37,315 nt of DNA from Nemertoderma westbladi (taxonomy: Eukaryota > Xenacoelomorpha > Nemertodermatida > Nemertodermatidae): contig JAUCBJ010005265.1 of assembly GCA_032718475.1 (NCBI GenBank), positions 1 through 37,315 of the forward strand. The letters run 5' to 3'. The notes beneath the pieces are model-generated. The model made no database searches. It was not told the origin of the DNA and saw only the letters and a program-made list of their open reading frames with translations. Positions 21,080-32,500 of the stretch are shown in pieces. Each line of letters starts with the position of its first letter. The stretch's first letter is position 1. Both the position numbers and the translations under genes were made by a program.

Positions 21080-21102
21080 CCCCCCCCCCCCCCCCCCCCC
21101 CC
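21080..21102. repeat. Poly-C tract
   Basis: An uninterrupted run of C, the inverted counterpart of the G tract at 20390. Its length is likely to be unreliable in any assembly. Confidence 0.9.
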
Positions 21103-21433
21103 CTTTATAAGATGTAGTGGTGGTGTAGCGGACCTCCAGGGGCAAAGATAGAACTATATTGATAGAGCCACGATCTATCTGGCCTTGAAAAAGTATACCT
21201 TAGTGCTGATCGGTCAATCAACCTAAACCAGTAGAATTGTTACACACCTGTATCAGACTTGCGGAAAATACAGCCGTTATTATTGAATATACAGATAGAC
21301 AGATAGATATACTTACATTAAAATATGTTTTTCTTTTACAGTTACTATTGCCTTCTAAGCTCACCTACAGTGGCAATCCCCTATCAGAACCAACCCCACA
21401 CATGTAATATCTCATGAAACTGCACACATTGTA
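21103..21433. other. Unrecognised interval between poly-C tract and LINE fragment d
   Basis: About 330 bp with a short GATAGACAGATAGATA patch at about 21291-21310. No gene or known repeat was recognised. Confidence 0.4.
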
Positions 21434-21852
21434 TTGCCACTTGACTGCTCTAACTGCTGTGGACACCAAATCTCAGGATGGGTTCTACTTTGCCGGGTTC
21501 ACTGTGTCAAGTATGCACACATTTTACTATTTAACATTGGAGGTGTCTCATTGGTTCCCCTTAGCTTGACACTAGAAGAAAACCGCATCCGCTTTGCAGG
21601 ACATTGTTTTAACCGTGAGGACCAGCCAGTGTTTAATCTTGTGCTTTGGCGGCCTCATGGAGAGAATAAGCATGGTGGACAGCCTATGACTTTCTTGAGA
21701 CACATCTTAATTAAAGGACACTGACCTTGAAGATGCGGATGATCTAGCAAATGTCATGGGTGATAGGGAGTTGTGGTGGCGCAATTTTGTCAACAAGCCG
21801 GTACAGCATTCTTAATAATGCGGCATGCCGATCCTAGTAGTAGTAGTAGTAG
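21434..21852 (+). mobile_element. RTE-like LINE fragment d
   Basis: 5'-truncated copy running from a diverged LTAVDTKS-type region through the GGVSLVPLSLTLEENRIRFA and FAGHCF blocks, EDQPVFNLVLWRPHG, GGQPMTFLR, and the ELWW-type block. It ends in (GTA)5 just after ATGCCGATCCTAGTAG. A frame break near 21720 and the missing reverse transcriptase make it inactive. It is the longest 3' copy here and a good reference for the others. Confidence 0.8.
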
Positions 21853-22234
21853 GTAATACTTAGTGGTATTTTGTTTAGGGAAGGAATATATTATATATAA
21901 AATGGATGATAGTTTATAGACATTTTAAGTACATTCCATGAGTATATCAAAGTCTTAATCATTGCCAATAACATTAATTTATTCGATAATGATGCTGACA
22001 GATATTATAATGAATTAATGTGTCTGCAGTCAAATACAATTCTGTTGTAGATTTACAAAAATTATTAAATAATACTAGAAAGCCTGTGTGTGGCCGGCCC
22101 TTCGGGTCATAGCTTTCAGTGCAGGTGCAGATGATATACAGCCTGAATATGTGTGGAGAAATGTGTGGCACATTGGAGAACTGCATACGGAACAGACACC
22201 ACAAAATAAAACACCGCCCCCATAGGAGATAATG
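21853..22234. other. Unrecognised interval
   Basis: No gene was recognised. GGCCGGCCCTTCGGGTC at about 22093 is a local GC-rich hairpin in otherwise AT-rich DNA. Confidence 0.4.
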
Positions 22235-22317
22235 TTTAAGAGTTATAACAAAAAAACATGGTGGGTGGGGGGGGGGGGGGGGGGGGGGGTCATATTTACC
22301 CCTGGGGTTTAATGGAG
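22235..22317. mobile_element. Second piggyBac-like terminal fragment
   Basis: AGTTATAACAAAAAAACATG, a G run to 22289, TCATATTTACCCC, GGGGTTTAATGGAG and then TTAA at 22318-22321. This matches the right end of the element at 15654-17217 (AATTATAATAAAAAAACCACG, G run, TCATATTGACCCC, GGGTTTAATAGGG, TTAA). Only the terminal 80 bp or so is recognisable. Confidence 0.7.
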
Positions 22318-22454
22318 TTAAAACTGATAGTAAAATCCCACAGTAGAAGTTGTTGAAAATATAATTGGTTTTGATTGCAGTTCTGCAAAGACCTAAGCTA
22401 AGAGCCAACTGCACGTTACATTAAGTGGGGCCTTCGCGCAGCATTTGAAATAAA

Positions 22455-22560
22455 CTTATGGTACTATTACTACTACTACTACTATAATAGTGCTGCTGCA
22501 TTGGAGCTGCATATTGAGATGCTGTCTTAACAAAAATATTTTTGCCACCAAATACAATCC
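22455..22560 (-). mobile_element. Diverged LINE 3' end fragment e
   Basis: TACTACTACTACTATAATAG followed by TGCTGCTGCATTGGAGCTGC parallels the minus-strand LINE end at 11046 (TACTACTACTAGGATCGGC, TGCTGCATTGCAGCTGC) and continues with degenerate similarity for about 60 bp. Confidence 0.55.
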
Positions 22561-23234
22561 ACAATTGGTATGCCCCACTCAGATTGCATTAAGAATTGTC
22601 TATCATTGGGACACTCAAGGGAGGTTTCGGTTGCAAAATTGACTTTGTTTATTAACGCGCTCGCATTCAATCCTTTTGTATTTACAAATCACGGGCAGTT
22701 ATGATAAAGAAATGTGGACAATAAAAGCAATAATAAATAACATAATATATTTCGATAACGTAGTAAAAATAATCATAAAATAAGGGGAGGGGATATGAAT
22801 GAAACATTTACTTTGAGTATATGTGGTTACAAATATCAGTAGAAATAAAGTGTTAGCAAAGTGAATGAAATGGGACGAATGAAAAGGCGAACAAGCGAAT
22901 GGACGGGCGAGCGGTAAAAACAATTTGTGACAACCAACCGGTGGAAAAATAGGAAGACTGACGAACTTGCTCAGAATGAGGTATATAATGGTAAATTATT
23001 ACATCGCGAGGTGATAACAGGAGGTCAAGATGCTGAATAGAGGGGGTCAGGCCTAAAACATGAGGTTTGCATTGATGTAACACATGACGGGCATACTATG
23101 GCTAACAAATTAATTGGTAGATTCGACCAATGAATGTGCAGAGATTCAATAATTCTGTTTGAGGTTGATGGGTGTTGTGAAGGGTTATTATTAATGATTA
23201 TATTATATAATGTCAGTGTATATCGAGAGGGGGG
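22561..23234. other. Unrecognised interval
   Basis: AT- and purine-rich DNA with no recognised gene. Minus-strand open frames at 22699-23083 are low-complexity hydrophobic or composition-driven and carry no known domain. Confidence 0.4.
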
Positions 23235-23450
23235 TGGTTATATGAATGAACAAGTGGCAGCCCGCTTTAACCTGGGGCCACTTACAATATTGATAATGTT
23301 AGTGGGACTGAGGGGGGCTTCTTAAGTGAATGATAAGTGGAATCTCGCTGTAGTTATATGGATGAAATGTGGAATCCCGCTGTAACCTGAGTCCACGTAC
23401 TGTACGAATGATTATGTTAGTAAGATGGGTGTGTAGTACGTATTTTGGTA
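23235..23450. repeat. Degenerate duplication of about 110 bp
   Basis: The phrase ATATGAATGAACAAGTGGCA followed by GCCCGCTTTAACCTGGGGCC at 23239 parallels ATATGGATGAAATGTGGAA followed by TCCCGCTGTAACCTGAGTCC at 23357. Both continue through a GAT(A/T)ATGTTAGT(G/A) region. These are two units of an old tandem duplication. Confidence 0.65.
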
Positions 23451-23478
23451 ATTAAATAGTCAGATTATATTGAGGGTG

Positions 23479-23529
23479 AGTACTCTGCGTTGATACCACT
23501 GCTTTGCAGTGGTATCAACGCAGAGTACT
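23479..23529. other. Head-to-head amplification-primer sequences (artefact)
   Basis: 23479-23504 is the reverse complement of a primer with core GTGGTATCAACGCAGAGT, and 23506-23529 is the same primer in forward sense lacking its first two bases. This is the widely used SMART-type PCR primer, also used as an adapter in low-input genomic amplification. It is synthetic, not animal, DNA. It sits exactly between locus sequence and the tandem array. Confidence 0.95.
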
Positions 23530-26500
23530 TAAGTTCTGTTCTACTTGCAGTTAATTACAGGTGAGTTGTAAAGTTATAAGTTCTACTTGCAGTTAATTAC
23601 AGGTGAGTTGTAAAGTTATAAGTTCTACTTGCAGTTAATTACAGGTGAGTTGTAAAGTTATAAGTTCTACTTGCAGTTAATTACAGGTGAGTTGTAAAGT
23701 TATAAGTTCTACTTGCAGTTAATTACAGGTGAGTTGTAAAGTTATAAGTTCTACTTGCAGTTAATTACAGGTGAGTTGTAAAGTTATAAGTTCTACTTGC
23801 AGTTAATTACAGGTGAGTTGTAAAGTTATAAGTTCTACTTGCAGTTAATTACAGGTGAGTTGTAAAGTTATAAGTTCTACTTGCAGTTAATTACAGGTGA
23901 GTTGTAAAGTTATAAGTTCTACTTGCAGTTAATTACAGGTGAGTTGTAAAGTTATAAGTTCTACTTGCAGTTAATTACAGGTGAGTTGTAAAGTTATAAG
24001 TTCTACTTGCAGTTAATTACAGGTGAGTTGTAAAGTTATAAGTTCTACTTGCAGTTAATTACAGGTGAGTTGTAAAGTTATAAGTTCTACTTGCAGTTAA
24101 TTACAGGTGAGTTGTAAAGTTATAAGTTCTACTTGCAGTTAATTACAGGTGAGTTGTAAAGTTATAAGTTCTACTTGCAGTTAATTACAGGTGAGTTGTA
24201 AAGTTATAAGTTCTACTTGCAGTTAATTACAGGTGAGTTGTAAAGTTATAAGTTCTACTTGCAGTTAATTACAGGTGAGTTGTAAAGTTATAAGTTCTAC
24301 TTGCAGTTAATTACAGGTGAGTTGTAAAGTTATAAGTTCTGTTCTACTTGCAGTTAATTACAGGTGAGTTGTAAAGTTATAAGTTCTACTTGCAGTTAAT
24401 TACAGGTGAGTTGTAAAGTTATAAGTTCTACTTGCAGTTAATTACAGGTGAGTTGTAAAGTTATAAGTTCTACTTGCAGTTAATTACAGGTGAGTTGTAA
24501 AGTTATAAGTTCTACTTGCAGTTAATTACAGGTGAGTTGTAAAGTTATAAGTTCTACTTGCAGTTAATTACAGGTGAGTTGTAAAGTTATAAGTTCTACT
24601 TGCAGTTAATTACAGGTGAGTTGTAAAGTTATAAGTTCTACTTGCAGTTAATTACAGGTGAGTTGTAAAGTTATAAGTTCTACTTGCAGTTAATTACAGG
24701 TGAGTTGTAAAGTTATAAGTTCTACTTGCAGTTAATTACAGGTGAGTTGTAAAGTTATAAGTTCTACTTGCAGTTAATTACAGGTGAGTTGTAAAGTTAT
24801 AAGTTCTACTTGCAGTTAATTACAGGTGAGTTGTAAAGTTATAAGTTCTACTTGCAGTTAATTACAGGTGAGTTGTAAAGTTATAAGTTCTACTTGCAGT
24901 TAATTACAGGTGAGTTGTAAAGTTATAAGTTCTACTTGCAGTTAATTACAGGTGAGTTGTAAAGTTATAAGTTCTACTTGCAGTTAATTACAGGTGAGTT
25001 GTAAAGTTATAAGTTCTACTTGCAGTTAATTACAGGTGAGTTGTAAAGTTATAAGTTCTGTTCTACTTGCAGTTAATTACAGGTGAGTTGTAAAGTTATA
25101 AGTTCTACTTGCAGTTAATTACAGGTGAGTTGTAAAGTTATAAGTTCTACTTGCAGTTAATTACAGGTGAGTTGTAAAGTTATAAGTTCTACTTGCAGTT
25201 AATTACAGGTGAGTTGTAAAGTTATAAGTTCTACTTGCAGTTAATTACAGGTGAGTTGTAAAGTTATAAGTTCTACTTGCAGTTAATTACAGGTGAGTTG
25301 TAAAGTTATAAGTTCTACTTGCAGTTAATTACAGGTGAGTTGTAAAGTTATAAGTTCTACTTGCAGTTAATTACAGGTGAGTTGTAAAGTTATAAGTTCT
25401 ACTTGCAGTTAATTACAGGTGAGTTGTAAAGTTATAAGTTCTACTTGCAGTTAATTACAGGTGAGTTGTAAAGTTATAAGTTCTACTTGCAGTTAATTAC
25501 AGGTGAGTTGTAAAGTTATAAGTTCTACTTGCAGTTAATTACAGGTGAGTTGTAAAGTTATAAGTTCTGTCTACTTGCAGTTAATTACAGGTGAGTTGTA
25601 AAGTTATAAGTTCTACTTGCAGTTAATTACAGGTGAGTTGTAAAGTTATAAGTTCTACTTGCAGTTAATTACAGGTGAGTTGTAAAGTTATAAGTTCTAC
25701 TTGCAGTTAATTACAGGTGAGTTGTAAAGTTATAAGTTCTACTTGCAGTTAATTACAGGTGAGTTGTAAAGTTATAAGTTCTACTTGCAGTTAATTACAG
25801 GTGAGTTGTAAAGTTATAAGTTCTACTTGCAGTTAATTACAGGTGAGTTGTAAAGTTATAAGTTCTACTTGCAGTTAATTACAGGTGAGTTGTAAAGTTA
25901 TAAGTTCTACTTGCAGTTAATTACAGGTGAGTTGTAAAGTTATAAGTTCTACTTGCAGTTAATTACAGGTGAGTTGTAAAGTTATAAGTTCTACTTGCAG
26001 TTAATTACAGGTGAGTTGTAAAGTTATAAGTTCTGTTCTACTTGCAGTTAATTACAGGTGAGTTGTAAAGTTATAAGTTCTACTTGCAGTTAATTACAGG
26101 TGAGTTGTAAAGTTATAAGTTCTACTTGCAGTTAATTACAGGTGAGTTGTAAAGTTATAAGTTCTACTTGCAGTTAATTACAGGTGAGTTGTAAAGTTAT
26201 AAGTTCTACTTGCAGTTAATTACAGGTGAGTTGTAAAGTTATAAGTTCTACTTGCAGTTAATTACAGGTGAGTTGTAAAGTTATAAGTTCTACTTGCAGT
26301 TAATTACAGGTGAGTTGTAAAGTTATAAGTTCTACTTGCAGTTAATTACAGGTGAGTTGTAAAGTTATAAGTTCTACTTGCAGTTAATTACAGGTGAGTT
26401 GTAAAGTTATAAGTTCTACTTGCAGTTAATTACAGGTGAGTTGTAAAGTTATAAGTTCTACTTGCAGTTAATTACAGGTGAGTTGTAAAGTTATAAGTTC

Positions 26501-29500
26501 TACTTGCAGTTAATTACAGGTGAGTTGTAAAGTTATAAGTTCTACTTGCAGTTAATTACAGGTGAGTTGTAAAGTTATAAGTTCTACTTGCAGTTAATTA
26601 CAGGTGAGTTGTAAAGTTATAAGTTCTACTTGCAGTTAATTACAGGTGAGTTGTAAAGTTATAAGTTCTGTTCTACTTGCAGTTAATTACAGGTGAGTTG
26701 TAAAGTTATAAGTTCTACTTGCAGTTAATTACAGGTGAGTTGTAAAGTTATAAGTTCTACTTGCAGTTAATTACAGGTGAGTTGTAAAGTTATAAGTTCT
26801 ACTTGCAGTTAATTACAGGTGAGTTGTAAAGTTATAAGTTCTACTTGCAGTTAATTACAGGTGAGTTGTAAAGTTATAAGTTCTACTTGCAGTTAATTAC
26901 AGGTGAGTTGTAAAGTTATAAGTTCTACTTGCAGTTAATTACAGGTGAGTTGTAAAGTTATAAGTTCTGTTCTACTTGCAGTTAATTACAGGTGAGTTGT
27001 AAAGTTATAAGTTCTACTTGCAGTTAATTACAGGTGAGTTGTAAAGTTATAAGTTCTACTTGCAGTTAATTACAGGTGAGTTGTAAAGTTATAAGTTCTG
27101 TTCTACTTGCAGTTAATTACAGGTGAGTTGTAAAGTTATAAGTTCTACTTGCAGTTAATTACAGGTGAGTTGTAAAGTTATAAGTTCTGTTCTACTTGCA
27201 GTTAATTACAGGTGAGTTGTAAAGTTATAAGTTCTACTTGCAGTTAATTACAGGTGAGTTGTAAAGTTATAAGTTCTGTTCTACTTGCAGTTAATTACAG
27301 GTGAGTTGTAAAGTTATAAGTTCTACTTGCAGTTAATTACAGGTGAGTTGTAAAGTTATAAGTTCTACTTGCAGTTAATTACAGGTGAGTTGTAAAGTTA
27401 TAAGTTCTACTTGCAGTTAATTACAGGTGAGTTGTAAAGTTATAAGTTCTACTTGCAGTTAATTACAGGTGAGTTGTAAAGTTATAAGTTCTACTTGCAG
27501 TTAATTACAGGTGAGTTGTAAAGTTATAAGTTCTACTTGCAGTTAATTACAGGTGAGTTGTAAAGTTATAAGTTCTACTTGCAGTTAATTACAGGTGAGT
27601 TGTAAAGTTATAAGTTCTGTTCTACTTGCAGTTAATTACAGGTGAGTTGTAAAGTTATAAGTTCTACTTGCAGTTAATTACAGGTGAGTTGTAAAGTTAT
27701 AAGTTCTACTTGCAGTTAATTACAGGTGAGTTGTAAAGTTATAAGTTCTACTTGCAGTTAATTACAGGTGAGTTGTAAAGTTATAAGTTCTACTTGCAGT
27801 TAATTACAGGTGAGTTGTAAAGTTATAAGTTCTACTTGCAGTTAATTACAGGTGAGTTGTAAAGTTATAAGTTCTACTTGCAGTTAATTACAGGTGAGTT
27901 GTAAAGTTATAAGTTCTACTTGCAGTTAATTACAGGTGAGTTGTAAAGTTATAAGTTCTGTTCTACTTGCAGTTAATTACAGGTGAGTTGTAAAGTTATA
28001 AGTTCTACTTGCAGTTAATTACAGGTGAGTTGTAAAGTTATAAGTTCTACTTGCAGTTAATTACAGGTGAGTTGTAAAGTTATAAGTTCTGTTCTACTTG
28101 CAGTTAATTACAGGTGAGTTGTAAAGTTATAAGTTCTACTTGCAGTTAATTACAGGTGAGTTGTAAAGTTATAAGTTCTGTTCTACTTGCAGTTAATTAC
28201 AGGTGAGTTGTAAAGTTATAAGTTCTACTTGCAGTTAATTACAGGTGAGTTGTAAAGTTATAAGTTCTACTTGCAGTTAATTACAGGTGAGTTGTAAAGT
28301 TATAAGTTCTGTTCTACTTGCAGTTAATTACAGGTGAGTTGTAAAGTTATAAGTTCTACTTGCAGTTAATTACAGGTGAGTTGTAAAGTTATAAGTTCTG
28401 TTCTACTTGCAGTTAATTACAGGTGAGTTGTAAAGTTATAAGTTCTACTTGCAGTTAATTACAGGTGAGTTGTAAAGTTATAAGTTCTACTTGCAGTTAA
28501 TTACAGGTGAGTTGTAAAGTTATAAGTTCTGTTCTACTTGCAGTTAATTACAGGTGAGTTGTAAAGTTATAAGTCTGTCTACTTGCAGTTAATTACAGGT
28601 GAGTTGTAAAGTTATAAGTTCTACTTGCAGTTAATTACAGGTGAGTTGTAAAGTTATAAGTTCTACTTGCAGTTAATTACAGGTGAGTTGTAAAGTTATA
28701 AGTTCTGTTCTACTTGCAGTTAATTACAGGTGAGTTGTAAAGTTATAAGTTCTACTTGCAGTTAATTACAGGTGAGTTGTAAAGTTATAAGTTCTACTTG
28801 CAGTTAATTACAGGTGAGTTGTAAAGTTATAAGTCTGTTCTACTTGCAGTTAATTACAGGTGAGTTGTAAAGTTATAAGTTCTGTCTACTTGCAGTTAAT
28901 TACAGGTGAGTTGTAAAGTTATAAGTTCTACTTGCAGTTAATTACAGGTGAGTTGTAAAGTTATAAGTTCAACTTGCAGTTAATTACAGGTGAGTTGTAA
29001 AGTTATAAGTTTCTACTTGCAGTTAATTACAGGTGAGTTGTAAAGTTATAAGTTCTGTTCTACTTGCAGTTAATTACAGGTGAGTTGTAAAGTTATAAGT
29101 TCAACTTGCAGTTAATTACAGGTGAGTTGTAAAGTTATAAGTTCTGTTCTACTTGCAGTTAATTACAGGTGAGTTGTAAAGTTATAAGTTCTACTTGCAG
29201 TTAATTACAGGTGAGTTGTAAAGTTATAAGTTCTACTTGCAGTTAATTACAGGTGAGTTGTAAAGTTATAAGTTCTGTTCTACTTGCAGTTAATTACAGG
29301 TGAGTTGTAAAGTTATAAGTTCTACTTGCAGTTAATTACAGGTGAGTTGTAAAGTTATAAGTTCTGTTCTACTTGCAGTTAATTACAGGTGAGTTGTAAA
29401 GTTATAAGTTCAACTTGCAGTTAATTACAGGTGAGTTGTAAAGTTATAAGTTCTACTTGCAGTTAATTACAGGTGAGTTGTAAAGTTATAAGTTCTGTTC

Positions 29501-32500
29501 TACTTGCAGTTAATTACAGGTGAGTTGTAAAGTTATAAGTTCTACTTGCAGTTAATTACAGGTGAGTTGTAAAGTTATAAGTTCTACTTGCAGTTAATTA
29601 CAGGTGAGTTGTAAAGTTATAAGTTCTACTTGCAGTTAATTACAGGTGAGTTGTAAAGTTATAAGTTCTACTTGCAGTTAATTACAGGTGAGTTGTAAAG
29701 TTATAAGTTCTACTTGCAGTTAATTACAGGTGAGTTGTAAAGTTATAAGTTCTGTTCTACTTGCAGTTAATTACAGGTGAGTTGTAAAGTTATAAGTTCT
29801 ACTTGCAGTTAATTACAGGTGAGTTGTAAAGTTATAAGTTCTACTTGCAGTTAATTACAGGTGAGTTGTAAAGTTATAAGTTCTACTTGCAGTTAATTAC
29901 AGGTGAGTTGTAAAGTTATAAGTTCTACTTGCAGTTAATTACAGGTGAGTTGTAAAGTTATAAGTTCTGTTCTACTTGCAGTTAATTACAGGTGAGTTGT
30001 AAAGTTATAAGTTCTACTTGCAGTTAATTACAGGTGAGTTGTAAAGTTATAAGTTCTGTTCTACTTGCAGTTAATTACAGGTGAGTTGTAAAGTTATAAG
30101 TTCTACTTGCAGTTAATTACAGGTGAGTTGTAAAGTTATAAGTTCTACTTGCAGTTAATTACAGGTGAGTTGTAAAGTTATAAGTTCGTCTACTTGCAGT
30201 TAATTACAGGTGAGTTGTAAAGTTATAAGTTCTACTTGCAGTTAATTACAGGTGAGTTGTAAAGTTATAAGTTCTGTTCTACTTGCAGTTAATTACAGGT
30301 GAGTTGTAAAGTTATAAGTTCTACTTGCAGTTAATTACAGGTGAGTTGTAAAGTTATAAGTTCTACTTGCAGTTAATTACAGGTGAGTTGTAAAGTTATA
30401 AGTTCTGTTCTACTTGCAGTTAATTACAGGTGAGTTGTAAAGTTATAAGTTCTACTTGCAGTTAATTACAGGTGAGTTGTAAAGTTATAAGTTCTACTTG
30501 CAGTTAATTACAGGTGAGTTGTAAAGTTATAAGTTCTACTTGCAGTTAATTACAGGTGAGTTGTAAAGTTATAAGTTCTACTTGCAGTTAATTACAGGTG
30601 AGTTGTAAAGTTATAAGTTCTGTTCTACTTGCAGTTAATTACAGGTGAGTTGTAAAGTTATAAGTTCTACTTGCAGTTAATTACAGGTGAGTTGTAAAGT
30701 TATAAGTTCTACTTGCAGTTAATTACAGGTGAGTTGTAAAGTTATAAGTCTTCTACTTGCAGTTAATTACAGGTGAGTTGTAAAGTTATAAGTTCTACTT
30801 GCAGTTAATTACAGGTGAGTTGTAAAGTTATAAGTTCTACTTGCAGTTAATTACAGGTGAGTTGTAAAGTTATAAGTTCTACTTGCAGTTAATTACAGGT
30901 GAGTTGTAAAGTTATAAGTTCTACTTGCAGTTAATTACAGGTGAGTTGTAAAGTTATAAGTTCTACTTGCAGTTAATTACAGGTGAGTTGTAAAGTTATA
31001 AGTTCTACTTGCAGTTAATTACAGGTGAGTTGTAAAGTTATAAGTTCTGTTCTACTTGCAGTTAATTACAGGTGAGTTGTAAAGTTATAAGTTCTACTTG
31101 CAGTTAATTACAGGTGAGTTGTAAAGTTATAAGTTCTACTTGCAGTTAATTACAGGTGAGTTGTAAAGTTATAAGTTCTACTTGCAGTTAATTACAGGTG
31201 AGTTGTAAAGTTATAAGTTCTACTTGCAGTTAATTACAGGTGAGTTGTAAAGTTATAAGTTCTACTTGCAGTTAATTACAGGTGAGTTGTAAAGTTATAA
31301 GTTCTACTTGCAGTTAATTACAGGTGAGTTGTAAAGTTATAAGTTCTACTTGCAGTTAATTACAGGTGAGTTGTAAAGTTATAAGTTCTACTTGCAGTTA
31401 ATTACAGGTGAGTTGTAAAGTTATAAGTTCTACTTGCAGTTAATTACAGGTGAGTTGTAAAGTTATAAGTTCTACTTGCAGTTAATTACAGGTGAGTTGT
31501 AAAGTTATAAGTTCTACTTGCAGTTAATTACAGGTGAGTTGTAAAGTTATAAGTTCTACTTGCAGTTAATTACAGGTGAGTTGTAAAGTTATAAGTTCTA
31601 CTTGCAGTTAATTACAGGTGAGTTGTAAAGTTATAAGTTCTACTTGCAGTTAATTACAGGTGAGTTGTAAAGTTATAAGTTCTGTTCTACTTGCAGTTAA
31701 TTACAGGTGAGTTGTAAAGTTATAAGTTCTACTTGCAGTTAATTACAGGTGAGTTGTAAAGTTATAAGTTCTACTTGCAGTTAATTACAGGTGAGTTGTA
31801 AAGTTATAAGTTCTACTTGCAGTTAATTACAGGTGAGTTGTAAAGTTATAAGTTCTACTTGCAGTTAATTACAGGTGAGTTGTAAAGTTATAAGTTCTGT
31901 TCTACTTGCAGTTAATTACAGGTGAGTTGTAAAGTTATAAGTTCTACTTGCAGTTAATTACAGGTGAGTTGTAAAGTTATAAGTTCTACTTGCAGTTAAT
32001 TACAGGTGAGTTGTAAAGTTATAAGTTCTACTTGCAGTTAATTACAGGTGAGTTGTAAAGTTATAAGTTCTACTTGCAGTTAATTACAGGTGAGTTGTAA
32101 AGTTATAAGTTCTACTTGCAGTTAATTACAGGTGAGTTGTAAAGTTATAAGTTCTACTTGCAGTTAATTACAGGTGAGTTGTAAAGTTATAAGTTCTACT
32201 TGCAGTTAATTACAGGTGAGTTGTAAAGTTATAAGTTCTACTTGCAGTTAATTACAGGTGAGTTGTAAAGTTATAAGTTCTACTTGCAGTTAATTACAGG
32301 TGAGTTGTAAAGTTATAAGTTCTACTTGCAGTTAATTACAGGTGAGTTGTAAAGTTATAAGTTCTACTTGCAGTTAATTACAGGTGAGTTGTAAAGTTAT
32401 AAGTTCTACTTGCAGTTAATTACAGGTGAGTTGTAAAGTTATAAGTTCTACTTGCAGTTAATTACAGGTGAGTTGTAAAGTTATAAGTTCTACTTGCAGT

